Assembly (NCBI GenBank): GCA_047947135.1
Contig: CP170457.1
Coordinates: 124,001-188,000, forward strand
Direction: 5' to 3'
Source of the DNA: Planctobacterium sp047947135
GTDB lineage: Bacteria; Pseudomonadota; Gammaproteobacteria; Enterobacterales; Alteromonadaceae
Length of the DNA stretch: 64,000 nt
The notes beneath the pieces were generated by a model. That model ran no database searches, had not been told where the DNA came from, and worked only from the letters and a program-made list of their open reading frames with translations. A program made the position numbers and the translations under genes. Shown here piece after piece: positions 1 through 9,007 of this stretch; position 1 is the first letter of the stretch; the number at the start of each line of letters is the position of its first letter.

Positions 1-1757
1 ATCGGGGTCTTTATAGCCTCAATATGTTGTTCCAGATTATGAGCTTCAAGTGTCTCTTCGTTACCACCAAAATCTCGACGCATCAGGGCATCACCGAATC
101 TAAATCGCTCATAAAAAGACTCTTCCCAATATTCGGCAAAATCATAGTAGCCGTTTTCAGCAACCACACAATTGTAAGCAGAGGTATCATATCTTGCCGC
201 CATGGCAGCCATGTAGGCTCCCCATCCGCTACCAAGCAAACAAATGTTGTTTACATTTACCGGATAGGTGTTGGCAATCCAGGTCAACGCTTCGGACAGG
301 TTTTTATATTGTTCTTCTTGCCATTGTGCGATGCCTATTTCGTCATAAGCTCGCCCATAACCATCACTGCCTGGCAAATTGAGTTGAACGACCGCGTATC
401 CTTGTTTTGCATACATTTGCGCTTCTCGGTCAAAACCCCAAACATGCCTACGTGTGTGGGGATTGTGGTTGAACAATACCAGCACAGGCACATTCTTGGT
501 TAAATCTGAAGGCAGGGAGATATACCCCGGAATATGGCCATCATCTTTACGACTAATATTGAAAGGCAACATGGCAACCTGCTTTTGAGAACTCAAGCTT
601 GTATTGGCCTTAGCAATCAATGTTGGACGCCCGATGCTGGCATCGAATAGGTAGAACTCCGGGGCTCTTGTATCGCTTTCAAGCGAAAAAATGACTTTCT
701 TTTTATCTTTGGTCGCATTGAGGATATTCACGCGATGATCTTTAAACCCATTTACCATAGCTGCAAACAAAGGCGTGAGCGGATTATTTTGATTGATCGG
801 TGTGTACTGTACCTTGCCATCGTAGGTCAGCACAGCGTAAGCGATATCATCTTTTGACGCAGACAATGTTCTTTGCACATCAACATTTGGATGAGCAAAC
901 AACTCAAACACGTCTTTCGAACTCAGATTAATTCCATAAAGTTTACTTTTGTCTGACTGGAATCTTGAACTGAACACCAAATTGTTGCGTTCGGTATCAA
1001 AATACTGAAAGTCGAAATCAGTGACATCATTTAACTCTTCAATGACTTGCCAAGTATCCTTTTCCTTGTCGTATAGCATCGTTTGGGTTTCAAAATTATC
1101 GTTATAACGATAAGCCGCAACGATATTGCCAGCACCATCAGTAATAATTCGGGCGTAAGATTCATCGAGAATGGTGACAGGAAAGATATTGCCATCTTCA
1201 ACATTTATTTTGTATACATGCGTATTGCTTGCGCTATCCGCAGACCAGGGTGTTGCGGCAACCAGAATATGTTGAGGATCGTCTTCGAGAATATCTATCA
1301 CTTCGTTCCAGGCTCTGGAGAAATTGCGATGTTTTGCGGCGATACTTTGTTCTTTAGAATTACCAAAGGCATCTTTCCCGGCTCGGTAACCAAAGATAAA
1401 CTTCCCACGTGTCTCGTTGATCTTCATCGAATACAACTCACCCACTGTAAAAAAGCCATCCATTCGGTATATGTACCTGAACACGTTTAATACTATTCGC
1501 TCATTGTTAACCCACCTGAATGGCCCTACTGTGTCCGGGTACCGAAACTTCATCACATCGACAATATCCAGACTCTTGGCGTCCAAAAATATGATGGCGT
1601 ATTCTTCCCCATCAAAACTGATGGCAGCGATATGTTTGCCATCGGGGGAGATTTTCATATCAAGGTAGGTATCTTGTTGCAGGTAAGGCGTGATGGCATC
1701 ATCAGCAACAGCTGAGACACTCAGCAATAGGAACAAAACAGCGAGAATCGTTTTCAT
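1..1757 (-). CDS. S9-type prolyl oligopeptidase-like protein, C-terminus off the left edge
   Basis: About 585 residues are visible, starting with a Sec signal peptide (MKTILAVLFLLLSVSAVA), so the protein is exported. Residues about 20-370 read as WD/propeller-like repeats (DMKISPDGKHIAA near the start), followed by an alpha/beta-hydrolase domain with the family pattern of a flexible linker then VPVLVLFNHNPHTRRH. This matches secreted S9 peptidases of marine gammaproteobacteria. At the nucleophile elbow, where relatives read G-x-S-x-G-G-Y, this protein reads G-S-G-W-G-A-Y, so the catalytic serine position appears to be glycine. The Asp and His of the triad lie beyond the window. It may be a non-catalytic paralogue. 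ATG start at 1757. Confidence 0.8.
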   Translation of the reverse strand, partial: MKTILAVLFLLLSVSAVADDAITPYLQQDTYLDMKISPDGKHIAAISFDGEEYAIIFLDAKSLDIVDVMKFRYPDTVGPFRWVNNERIVLNVFRYIYRMDGFFTVGELYSMKINETRGKFIFGYRAGKDAFGNSKEQSIAAKHRNFSRAWNEVIDILEDDPQHILVAATPWSADSASNTHVYKINVEDGNIFPVTILDESYARIITDGAGNIVAAYRYNDNFETQTMLYDKEKDTWQVIEELNDVTDFDFQYFDTERNNLVFSSRFQSDKSKLYGINLSSKDVFELFAHPNVDVQRTLSASKDDIAYAVLTYDGKVQYTPINQNNPLTPLFAAMVNGFKDHRVNILNATKDKKKVIFSLESDTRAPEFYLFDASIGRPTLIAKANTSLSSQKQVAMLPFNISRKDDGHIPGYISLPSDLTKNVPVLVLFNHNPHTRRHVWGFDREAQMYAKQGYAVVQLNLPGSDGYGRAYDEIGIAQWQEEQYKNLSEALTWIANTYPVNVNNICLLGSGWGAYMAAMAARYDTSAYNCVVAENGYYDFAEYWEESFYERFRFGDALMRRDFGGNEETLEAHNLEQHIEAIKTP

Positions 1758-1839
1758 ATCTTTCCTTAGAATTATGTAAGGCTGTAAATCGGCATATGAA
1801 ATGCCAGGTACTTTTGACTATACCAAATATTAGACAAAA

Positions 1840-2895
1840 TTATTGTTTGCTCAATTTATCGAGAATCGCTTTTTCACGTCGTCGCCCAAAAGCCCGCGCC
1901 AACTTTTTCATACTGATATTGCGATCATTTTCATCCACAATATCAATACCAAGCAACGTCTCTAATAAATCTTCCATCGTAAGAATACCTTCCATGCCGC
2001 CATATTCATCGACCACCAGTAACATGTTGGCGCGTCCTGTAAGGAAGTGTTCAAAGGCTTTCGCCAAAGGCATGCCACCGAGTACCACTTTCATTTCGCG
2101 GCGATATTCATTTAATTGTTTTTTACCGTTGCCTCTCGCCTGCGCCAGCAGCAAATCAGATTTCATGACAAAACCTGACACTTTTTCTTTTTCGCCGTCT
2201 TCATAGATGGGGATACGAGAAAACTCATTGCCATCGTGTTTATGAAAATAGGTCTCCACGGTAAGATTCTCCGACAATGAGAATACTACTGTACGGTGTG
2301 TCATCGCATCTTTGACGCTCATTTCGTGCAAACGCAACAGGTTTTGCATTAGATTCATTTCCATCGCTGCAAGCTGACCTTCTTCCGCAGAAAGCTGCGC
2401 AATAGCCAACATTTCCTGTCGGCTTAGTCCGCGCAGTGGGCTCTCTTCTTTAAACCCTCGGGTCAACAGCTCTGACATGTAAACAAAGGGTTTCAACACC
2501 CACACTAAGTACTTTAGAAAATACGCTGTTGCAGGTCCTAATTGGCGCCAGTATGTTGCACCCAGTGTTTTTGGAATGATCTCTGAAAAAACCAAGATAA
2601 GCAGGGTCAGAATCGCTGATGCTAAGCCTAAATAGGCATCACCGAAAACCACAGCAGCCTGGGCTCCAGCTCCTGCAGCTCCCATAGTATGGGCAATGGT
2701 GTTTAAAGTCAGAATCGCCGACAATGGTTTATTAATATCCTGAGTCTGGTGACGTAGCAAAGCACCGGATGGCTTTTTTTCTTCTTCCAACACAGAAATA
2801 TAGGCCGAAGAAATACTTAAGATCACCGCTTCAGCGACTGAACAAATGAACGAAAACCCTAGTGCGATAACGACATAGAGAAGTAAGAGCAACAT
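1840..2895 (-). CDS. CNNM/HlyC/CorC-type membrane protein with CBS pair
   Basis: 351 residues. The first ~165 residues hold several hydrophobic helices of the DUF21/CNNM transmembrane domain (start MLLLLLYVVIALGFSFICSV; motif FSEIIPKTLGA typical of the family). Residues ~190-330 form a CBS-domain pair (SRIPIYEDGEKEKVSGFV; ANMLLVVDEYGGMEGILTME). The C-terminal CorC_HlyC transporter-associated domain of longer relatives is absent; the protein ends in a basic tail. Family members are linked to Mg/Co or Na-coupled Mg export; the ion here is unknown. It is monocistronic as far as can be seen, between the peptidase and the cyclase genes on the same strand. Confidence 0.85.
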   Translation of the reverse strand: MLLLLLYVVIALGFSFICSVAEAVILSISSAYISVLEEEKKPSGALLRHQTQDINKPLSAILTLNTIAHTMGAAGAGAQAAVVFGDAYLGLASAILTLLILVFSEIIPKTLGATYWRQLGPATAYFLKYLVWVLKPFVYMSELLTRGFKEESPLRGLSRQEMLAIAQLSAEEGQLAAMEMNLMQNLLRLHEMSVKDAMTHRTVVFSLSENLTVETYFHKHDGNEFSRIPIYEDGEKEKVSGFVMKSDLLLAQARGNGKKQLNEYRREMKVVLGGMPLAKAFEHFLTGRANMLLVVDEYGGMEGILTMEDLLETLLGIDIVDENDRNISMKKLARAFGRRREKAILDKLSKQ

Positions 2896-2976
2896 AAATA
2901 TGCAAGCAAAAATCGAGTGTTGTCGTTATGGTGTAGTCTCACGGTAAGTTTTTCAATACTCAGTCGCAATTAAAGC

Positions 2977-4134
2977 TTAACTCTCTGCGTTATGGTGCAT
3001 CTCTTTAGCAAGATACATTTTATTGTCTGCGACCCGCATCAACTCTTCCCAGCTTTGCCCATCTTCTGGATAAATCGCCATACCCACACTAGCGGATGCC
3101 TTAAGGCTGAGACTATCAACCATATACGGTTTTCTTAATTCCTGATCAAATTTATCGACTATACGTGAAAAGTTGTCGCGGTCATCGATGCTCTCCATTA
3201 CAACAATAAACTCATCTCCGCCAATACGCGCCACGGTGTCAGAAATTCTGACATTGCCTTTGATTCGCTGTGCCACGGCTTGCAATAACTTGTCACCTAT
3301 TTCATGCCCATACTCATCATTAATAGGCTTAAAGTAATCCAGGTCGATATATAGTACTAGCACGGGGCGCATTTCGCGTTTGGCACGCGCGATTGCCGCC
3401 ACCAGCATTTTTTCGAATAATCGACGATTCCCAAGTCCAGTTAAATAATCCTGTAATGCCAGGGACTCCAGTTCGTCCTTTGTGGCAATGTGCTCAAGGA
3501 TCTCTTCCCGCAACCGGGCATTTAAGATAATGACATCTTTTGATGTTTGAGCCATTCTCAACCCTGCATAAATGATGACATTAATACCACCCGCCATCAC
3601 GATGATATACACCGAATTTTGTAAGGATAAATGCAGCAATAAATACGTAATGACAGGTAGCGCAATACTGACATTAATGGAAATAAAATAACTGGGAATA
3701 GCGGCATAGCGAAAAATCGTGATGATACAAATCATCAACAACATCAAAAGAAATATTGGCGTTGCAGTTGCAACTGTTTCTGCTGGCAACAAGAACAAAC
3801 TGGCGCCAAAGACCGCAGCGATCACGTTGCCCATCACCATACGAATGCACATAAAACGCAACAGCGCTTGTTTATCTTCTGTGGCAGTTCTGAATCGTCT
3901 TGCGATAACTGTCAGAACAACACCCAGACCGAGTTGCAGTGCCAGCCAGGACAAAAGCAAGGTAGGTTCAACCCGATATAAAATGAATGTCGCAGCGAAT
4001 AAAACGGCGCCCAGCATCAACGCGCGAGTATTAGATATCGACTGTTGGAAAAACATATCAGCTTGCTCCGCAGCAAGCACTTCGAAGTAATCCTGATCAT
4101 TTTGTTTGTAAAACAATAAACGCTTCCACTTCAT
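2977..4134 (-). CDS. membrane diguanylate cyclase (GGDEF)
   Basis: 385 residues. About six hydrophobic segments lie between residues 37 and 192 and form a membrane-embedded input domain of unknown ligand. The C-terminal GGDEF domain begins around residue 225 (LALQDYLTGLGNRRLFEKML). The active site reads intact (ARIGGDEFIVVME), and an RxxD inhibitory site (R-I-S-D) sits five residues before GGDEF, so product feedback by c-di-GMP is expected. There is no EAL domain. It would make c-di-GMP from two GTP at the inner membrane. No partner gene is coupled to it. Confidence 0.92.
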   Translation of the reverse strand: MKWKRLLFYKQNDQDYFEVLAAEQADMFFQQSISNTRALMLGAVLFAATFILYRVEPTLLLSWLALQLGLGVVLTVIARRFRTATEDKQALLRFMCIRMVMGNVIAAVFGASLFLLPAETVATATPIFLLMLLMICIITIFRYAAIPSYFISINVSIALPVITYLLLHLSLQNSVYIIVMAGGINVIIYAGLRMAQTSKDVIILNARLREEILEHIATKDELESLALQDYLTGLGNRRLFEKMLVAAIARAKREMRPVLVLYIDLDYFKPINDEYGHEIGDKLLQAVAQRIKGNVRISDTVARIGGDEFIVVMESIDDRDNFSRIVDKFDQELRKPYMVDSLSLKASASVGMAIYPEDGQSWEELMRVADNKMYLAKEMHHNAES

Positions 4135-4341
4135 TAAAGCGCGTCTCCAGGTAATCCGTTAAAAATGTGACCGATGTTAGGCTGAAGCATTGCAAATGTA
4201 TCCCATACCACAGGGTAAGGTATAGTAAATAACCGAAAAAATAGCGGTAATGGTTCACAATATGTTACGACAAAGCTTTAGAAAAGTGATGTAGCAAGTT
4301 AGAGTCTGTTGCGCTTTGCTGTATTTTTAATAGGAGAATTC

Positions 4342-4905
4342 ATGCATTTTTTTAAATCGTTGTTTGTCACACTGTTTATTTTGAGTTTGTCTGGCTGCGC
4401 TGCGACTGATGGCGCGACAAAAGCAGAAAAACAGGCGGAAATACACGAGATGGAAAATCAGGTCCTGGCGAAACTGTATAAACAAAAGCCGGACACACGT
4501 TCGCAGATACGTTCGGCATCCGGATATGCCGTATTCAGCAATGCCAATGTTAACGTTATTTTTGTTGCAGCCGGTGGCGGGTTTGGCCTGGTTAAAAACA
4601 ATCAATCAGGCAATTACACCTATATGAAGATGGCTGAGGGCGGTGTTGGTCTCGGATTTGGCGCAAAGGACTATCGCATCGTCATGGTTTTTCATAATCA
4701 GCAGGCAATTACCGACTTCATCGAAAACGGTTGGACATTTGGCGGCAACGCCGATGCTGCCGCTAAAGCCAATAAGATGGGCGCATCCGTTGAAGGTGAA
4801 GCGTATTATGGTGATGTCACTGTTTATACTATGACCGAATCTGGATTAGCGTTACAAGCAACCGTCAAAGGTACCAAGTTTTGGGTGGACCGGGAGCTGA
4901 ATTGA
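4342..4905 (+). CDS. SYLF-domain (Ysc84-like) lipoprotein
   Basis: 187 residues from the ATG at 4342, chosen over an upstream in-frame start at 4309 because AGGAG lies just before it. The N-terminus is a lipoprotein signal (hydrophobic stretch then L-S-G-C, lipidated Cys about residue 18). The rest matches the SYLF/Ysc84 lipid-binding fold: SGYAVFSNANVNVIFVAAGG, then a glycine-rich AEGGVGLGFGAKDYRIVMVF segment. Bacterial members are envelope lipoproteins of unclear role; eukaryotic ones bind phosphoinositides. It is a single gene with its own terminator-like hairpin downstream. Confidence 0.8.
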   Translation: MHFFKSLFVTLFILSLSGCAATDGATKAEKQAEIHEMENQVLAKLYKQKPDTRSQIRSASGYAVFSNANVNVIFVAAGGGFGLVKNNQSGNYTYMKMAEGGVGLGFGAKDYRIVMVFHNQQAITDFIENGWTFGGNADAAAKANKMGASVEGEAYYGDVTVYTMTESGLALQATVKGTKFWVDRELN

Positions 4906-4938
4906 TCTTTTGCTAGCTCACGCTAAGCCATTACCAGA

Positions 4939-4968
4939 AACAGGGTAAAACGCATGTTTTGCCCTGTT
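4939..4968 (+). terminator. intrinsic terminator-like hairpin after the SYLF lipoprotein gene
   Basis: AACAGGGTAAAAC (4939-4951) and GTTTTGCCCTGTT (4956-4968) form a long stem with one central mismatch and a 4-nt loop, 34 bases after the stop codon. The following T tract is weak (GCTTATTCT). Confidence 0.55.
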
Positions 4969-5061
4969 GCTTATTCTCTGTATCACGCATGGTGATATCC
5001 TCTTTTCGCTTGTTTTGCGCTAGTCTTATTGCCAATTGATTAATTTAGGAAAAAGTAAATC

Positions 5062-5673
5062 ATGAGCGATATTGACTTTGCTTCCGTCTCCCCCTGTGAC
5101 TATGCTGATGCGCTGCCCCGAGAACAGTTTGCCGATCCGGAAATAAAACCGCTTTGGCAACCTATACCGAGAATCTCTGGCCCCGCTTTTACAGTAAAAT
5201 GTGCACCAGGTGATCACCTGATGCTCCACGCTGCGATATATGAAGCAAACCCTGGCGATATCATCGTAGTTCACGGTGATAACAAGCATGCCTTAGCAGG
5301 CGGAAACGTTTGTGCAATAGCGCAACAGCGCGGCATAAAAGGTTTTATTTTGGACGGTTTCATTCGGGATAAAGCAGAAATACGTGATGCGCAATTTCCC
5401 GTTTTTGCTAAGGGCGTAATACCAAAGCCCGGGGCCAAAAAAGTATACACCAAATTAAATATTCCTATCGTGTGTGGCGGAGTCTCGGTGTCACCGGGAG
5501 ATATTGTCGTAGCAGATGAGGAAGGTATTGCGTTTATTCCTCAATCTCAGGCCTCTGAAGTTTTTGCAATAGCCAAGGCTCGCTTTGACACTGATGCGGC
5601 GTTGACACTTTCTCAGTGGCAAAGTAAACATCATGCTAAAATTAAGCAATTGCTTGATGAACTGGGTGATTGA
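5062..5673 (+). CDS. RraA / HMG-aldolase family protein
   Basis: 203 residues with the RraA-like fold. The family signature is present at residues ~75-102: a GG pair (AGGNVCAIAQQRGIKG) followed by FILDGFIRD, where the Asp-Arg region forms the metal and substrate site in 4-hydroxy-4-methyl-2-oxoglutarate aldolases. C-terminal GDIVVADEEGIAFIP is also characteristic. Family members are either metal-dependent aldolase/oxaloacetate decarboxylases or, in E. coli RraA, an RNase E inhibitor. Length (about 160 in RraA, 210-230 in aldolases) favours the enzyme branch. No aromatic-degradation genes lie nearby, so the substrate is open. GGA precedes the ATG. Confidence 0.75.
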   Translation: MSDIDFASVSPCDYADALPREQFADPEIKPLWQPIPRISGPAFTVKCAPGDHLMLHAAIYEANPGDIIVVHGDNKHALAGGNVCAIAQQRGIKGFILDGFIRDKAEIRDAQFPVFAKGVIPKPGAKKVYTKLNIPIVCGGVSVSPGDIVVADEEGIAFIPQSQASEVFAIAKARFDTDAALTLSQWQSKHHAKIKQLLDELGD

Positions 5674-5759
5674 TTGTCCCGTATAGATGAGATTATCTCG
5701 TATCCGTCATCATTCAACGTTAAAATAACCAAAAACAGCAATCTGCTAAGGATTAGGAC

Positions 5760-6989
5760 ATGCAACACGCTCGAAAAATCACACTTATTTCTTGCCTGAC
5801 GGCGATGCTTTTTATGCAGCAACAGGTCAGTGCGAACACTTGTTTTGACGATGGCAGCAGTTGCTCTCTTGCTGGCAAATGGTACGCTGGATTGGAGTTC
5901 GGGGACGCTGAAACGCAAATGGCCGACACTCTGGAAAGTCGTTTCTTCGACCGAACGGGTATTGCCCAAAATGATGTGAGCATACGTGACGACGATCACT
6001 CTAAATCTCTGCTTTTTGGTTACCACTTTACCGATAATCTCGCGGTAGAAGCCAGCTATCGCGATCTGGGTTCAAGAAGCGTTACGTATAGTGGTCCCAA
6101 TGCTAATCGCAGTGCATTTGAGAGCAATGCCGGGGCGATATTTCCTGAAACAGGTTCAGGGTTATCATTAGGCGCAATTGCTTCATGGCCGTTATCGCCT
6201 CGCTGGAAGCTGTCCGGCAAACTTGGCATTATGCGTTGGGAATCAGACACTCAAGAAAGTGATGGTGTCATTGTTGGCAGACAGGCTTCCGATGGCTCTA
6301 ACCTTTGGTACGGCGTTGAAACCAGCTATTTGCTGACGCCACGCATCCAGAGTTATTTGGGTTTCACCCGGTTTAATCTAGACCGCGATGAAGTCGATTT
6401 GCTTGGTGTAGGTGTTCGCGTGTTTTTTGGCGGTGAAGACAAACCGCGTCAACAACCCAAGAAAGCTAAAGCTGAAACCGTTGCTCGAGCTGCCGCACCT
6501 GTTGTGCCTGCCGAAGGCGATGCAGATGGGGATGGTGTCACTGACAGTAAAGATGCCTGCCCGGATACACCTAAAAATCATATGGTCGACAATAAAGGCT
6601 GCACGCGTTACAAGCCCATAAACTATGAGCATGAACTCACTATTTATTATCCGAATAATAGTGCTGACATCAACCAAAGCTACTTGCAAGACATCGCAGA
6701 ATTAGTTGATTTTGCACAAGAGCATGACATTAAGATCATCAAAATCATCGGCCACACTTCAAAACCCGGTACCGACGAATATAATCAGGGTTTGTCAGAG
6801 CGCCGTGCAAAATCGTTGCAAGCGATTCTTTTAGACAAATATGGATATTCGGGCAATCAGATCATTACCGAAGGTCGTGGTGAAACCGATCTCGCGGTAC
6901 AGGGTGACACCGAAACAGCACACAGTAAAAACCGCCGGTTAGAGGTAAAGCTGTCTGCGTCAGGCCGTGTACCTTTAACTAAATGGTAA
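5760..6989 (+). CDS. OmpA-family outer membrane protein
   Basis: 409 residues: signal peptide (cleavage after VSA, about residue 25), an N-terminal OmpA-like beta-barrel (~30-225; GYHFTDNLAVEASYRDLGSR; ends VRVFFGG), a lysine/alanine/proline-rich linker, one thrombospondin-type-3 calcium-binding repeat (DADGDGVTDSKDACPDTP, ~255-285) and a C-terminal OmpA peptidoglycan-binding domain (~295-400; SERRAKSLQ, KNRRLEVKL). It would tether the outer membrane to peptidoglycan. Two cysteines just after the signal peptide (NTCFDDGSSC) could form a disulfide. A terminator follows directly. Confidence 0.9.
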   Translation: MQHARKITLISCLTAMLFMQQQVSANTCFDDGSSCSLAGKWYAGLEFGDAETQMADTLESRFFDRTGIAQNDVSIRDDDHSKSLLFGYHFTDNLAVEASYRDLGSRSVTYSGPNANRSAFESNAGAIFPETGSGLSLGAIASWPLSPRWKLSGKLGIMRWESDTQESDGVIVGRQASDGSNLWYGVETSYLLTPRIQSYLGFTRFNLDRDEVDLLGVGVRVFFGGEDKPRQQPKKAKAETVARAAAPVVPAEGDADGDGVTDSKDACPDTPKNHMVDNKGCTRYKPINYEHELTIYYPNNSADINQSYLQDIAELVDFAQEHDIKIIKIIGHTSKPGTDEYNQGLSERRAKSLQAILLDKYGYSGNQIITEGRGETDLAVQGDTETAHSKNRRLEVKLSASGRVPLTKW

Positions 6990-6994
6990 TTCAG

Positions 6995-7026
6995 ATGGCG
7001 CCGAATTAATGGTGCCATTGCTTTTT
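6995..7026 (+). terminator. intrinsic terminator after the OmpA-like gene
   Basis: ATGGCGCC (6995-7002) pairs with GGTGCCAT (7011-7018, one G-U pair), 8-nt loop, then a run of five T at 7022-7026, six bases after the stop codon. Confidence 0.75.
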
Positions 7027-7065
7027 CAACTGCTTCGAACACAAGCAGCAATGAGAGATTAAATT

Positions 7066-7461
7066 ATGCGTTTTGAACAATATTTACGTTCTTTAGATAT
7101 GGGTCGCTGCGAAGACCAATTGCAACGTCAGGCTCTTTTGGATCTTGCGGTGTTGTTTATGGCCATTGATGGTGACATAAAAGACAGCGAAGAAAGGGTC
7201 TTAAAAGAATGGCTGGATACCATTCCATGGAGTTCAGAAACCACAGTACTGGAGTACCACCAGCGCTCTGTCGAAAAGGCTTTGCATGCGTTAGAAAGTG
7301 ACGATGTTGAAGACTATATCGGCCACCATGCAGGATTGTTAATTGACGCTGATACCAAACAGCAGGCACTTCATTTGGCAGAAGCTATCGCTAATGCTGA
7401 CGATGAGCTGGATAATACCGAGGCTAACGCTATCGCCATTTTGCGTTCGGCATTAGATTGA
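7066..7461 (+). CDS. small TerB-like helical protein
   Basis: 131 residues, acidic, apparently all-helical and cytoplasmic (no signal or membrane segment). LAVLFMAIDGDIKDSEERVLKEWL and the C-terminal LAEAIANADDELDNTEANAI resemble the paired acidic metal-binding helices of the TerB / DjlA-N tellurite-resistance fold. No other ter genes are nearby, so a tellurite role cannot be inferred. It converges with queE, with only 19 bases between the genes. The function is unknown. Confidence 0.65.
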   Translation: MRFEQYLRSLDMGRCEDQLQRQALLDLAVLFMAIDGDIKDSEERVLKEWLDTIPWSSETTVLEYHQRSVEKALHALESDDVEDYIGHHAGLLIDADTKQQALHLAEAIANADDELDNTEANAIAILRSALD

Positions 7462-7480
7462 CCGCTCGGTGTTAGATTAA

Positions 7481-8221
7481 CTAGGTCCCTTGCGCGTCAC
7501 CAAACAGGTCGACGTGCATTCTGGGTGTAAACTGAAAACCCGCCTCAATGACATGGTCAGCCAGTAAGGCACCCGTTTTATGTAGTTGCTGCGGCGTTCT
7601 GCCGCAGGGCATCACCCAGATGTCTTCACTGCTGATCGCAAACTGTTTCTGAAAATGCTGTATTTCGGTTAAATCTTCGGGCTTGTCTGCCACCAGTTTA
7701 AAAACTGCCTTGCCACTGTTTACAAACGCATGAATCGACTTTTTAATTGCCTTTTGTCGGGTCACACCCGAGTTTGCTAATTTGGGTGACACCACAAATA
7801 ATGTCGCACGCTCAACTATTTCGTTGGTCGGGGCAATGGTACCGTTTGTCTCAAACTCAATTGACTGAGCAAAATTGGCCAGCGTATCAATCAAAGCAAC
7901 CAAACGTTTTTGCTGCAAAAATGGTTCGCCACCCGTAAAGATTACATGAGGACATTTGAGTCGACGGATCGTTTCTGCAATTTCATCTATTGAGATATCC
8001 CGTTGCCAGGCACTACGCTCATAGACTTCAGGCTCTTCATGAGCGAGCTGCTCACTCCAACGCCAGGTGTAAGGGGTGTCACACCAGGTACAGGTCAGAT
8101 TGCACTCAGAGGTTCTGACAAAGGTTGAAATGCGACCAATCTTCGGCCCCTCTCCTTGAATCGATTTAAAGATTTCAGGGGTACCGTCCGGCATCAGGGC
8201 AAGTTTTAGGGAATTGTTCAT
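7481..8221 (-). CDS. queE: 7-carboxy-7-deazaguanine synthase (radical SAM)
   Basis: 246 residues from the ATG at 8221; an in-frame GTG at 8275 would add 18 residues and cannot be excluded. N-terminal EIFKSIQGEGPKIGR is the QueE hallmark, followed by the radical SAM cluster motif CNLTCTWC (CxxxCxxC) and the SAM-binding GGEP (FTGGEPFLQQ). QueE converts 6-carboxytetrahydropterin to 7-carboxy-7-deazaguanine in queuosine/preQ1 biosynthesis. queC and queD are not in this window, so the pathway is dispersed. Confidence 0.9.
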   Translation of the reverse strand: MNNSLKLALMPDGTPEIFKSIQGEGPKIGRISTFVRTSECNLTCTWCDTPYTWRWSEQLAHEEPEVYERSAWQRDISIDEIAETIRRLKCPHVIFTGGEPFLQQKRLVALIDTLANFAQSIEFETNGTIAPTNEIVERATLFVVSPKLANSGVTRQKAIKKSIHAFVNSGKAVFKLVADKPEDLTEIQHFQKQFAISSEDIWVMPCGRTPQQLHKTGALLADHVIEAGFQFTPRMHVDLFGDAQGT

Positions 8222-8339
8222 CAACGGTTTAACCGATCCATCTCTCAAATTATGTATTCTACCTGAGAGAACCACAGAAAAGTAAGCTTTGAAATTATTG
8301 AAACTAGCGAGAGTTTACGAACAAGCAGAGGTAGTGATG

Positions 8340-8368
8340 AAGGTTACGCGAAAGTAACCTTCCTTTTT
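8340..8368. terminator. hairpin between queE and a secreted-protein gene
   Basis: AAGGTTAC (8340-8347) and GTAACCTT (8354-8361) form a perfect 8-bp stem with loop GCGAAA. The T tract (8364-8368) is on the plus strand, whereas the adjacent genes are on the minus strand, so it works best as a terminator for plus-strand transcripts and only weakly for the gene at 8380-8886. Confidence 0.5.
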
Positions 8369-8379
8369 ATTCACTTTAA

Positions 8380-8886
8380 TTAAAATGCCTCACCACCATT
8401 TACTACAATATTTTGCGTATGCGAGCTTTGTCTGTACGTCTGGCGATAAAAACGGTCAATCATGATATTAGACAACAGAGCGACAGTTGCTTTGGAATCT
8501 TGTTCCCAAGCTATGGTCCCATACATCATGGTTGGCGTCCCATTACCGTGTACCCACAGACGTGCTGACGAGTTTGCCTGCAATACAAACTGACCACTTT
8601 GTCCTGCAATAGAATCAGAATATGAACTAAAATTGTACTGGGCTCTAATTGGGCCGGTTGAAGGAGAATTATCCCCGTCTGTCACAACATTACCGGCATC
8701 ATCATACAGAGTGAATTTTACGGTAACGGGCTCGTCGGTAATATTCGAGACATTAATCCAGGCCCGTTTAAAGTCATCAGGTGTAAAATAAGTTATTTCA
8801 AAAGGCGGAAAACTTGCCTGCCCTGACGCGGCGAAAAGATTAAAGCTGAACGCCAACAACGTGGCAAATGTGAGTAGTTTTTTCAT
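8380..8886 (-). CDS. secreted protein of unknown function
   Basis: 168 residues from the ATG at 8886, preceded by AAGGAT; an upstream in-frame start at 8979 would put 31 residues before an obvious signal peptide and is rejected. Signal peptide MKKLLTFATLLAFSFNLFA, then a beta-rich domain (RAWINVSNITDEPVTVKFTL; YDDAGNVVTDGDN; SARLWVHGNG), resembling small secreted fibronectin-like or agglutinin-like folds. No catalytic motif is seen and I do not recognise the family. Confidence 0.7.
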   Translation of the reverse strand: MKKLLTFATLLAFSFNLFAASGQASFPPFEITYFTPDDFKRAWINVSNITDEPVTVKFTLYDDAGNVVTDGDNSPSTGPIRAQYNFSSYSDSIAGQSGQFVLQANSSARLWVHGNGTPTMMYGTIAWEQDSKATVALLSNIMIDRFYRQTYRQSSHTQNIVVNGGEAF

Positions 8887-9007
8887 TGAACATATCCTTA
8901 TCTGTGATTGAGTCGGGGAAAATAACCGACCACAATAGTAAAGGACGGGGTAGCAAATTGCTACCCTGTTCATCTTCACAACCAGTCTTAACTGGAATGA
9001 CTGGCGG

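Noticed and set aside
7747..7938. Short plus-strand open frame inside queE
   Set aside because: No start signal or homology; queE is certain on the other strand.
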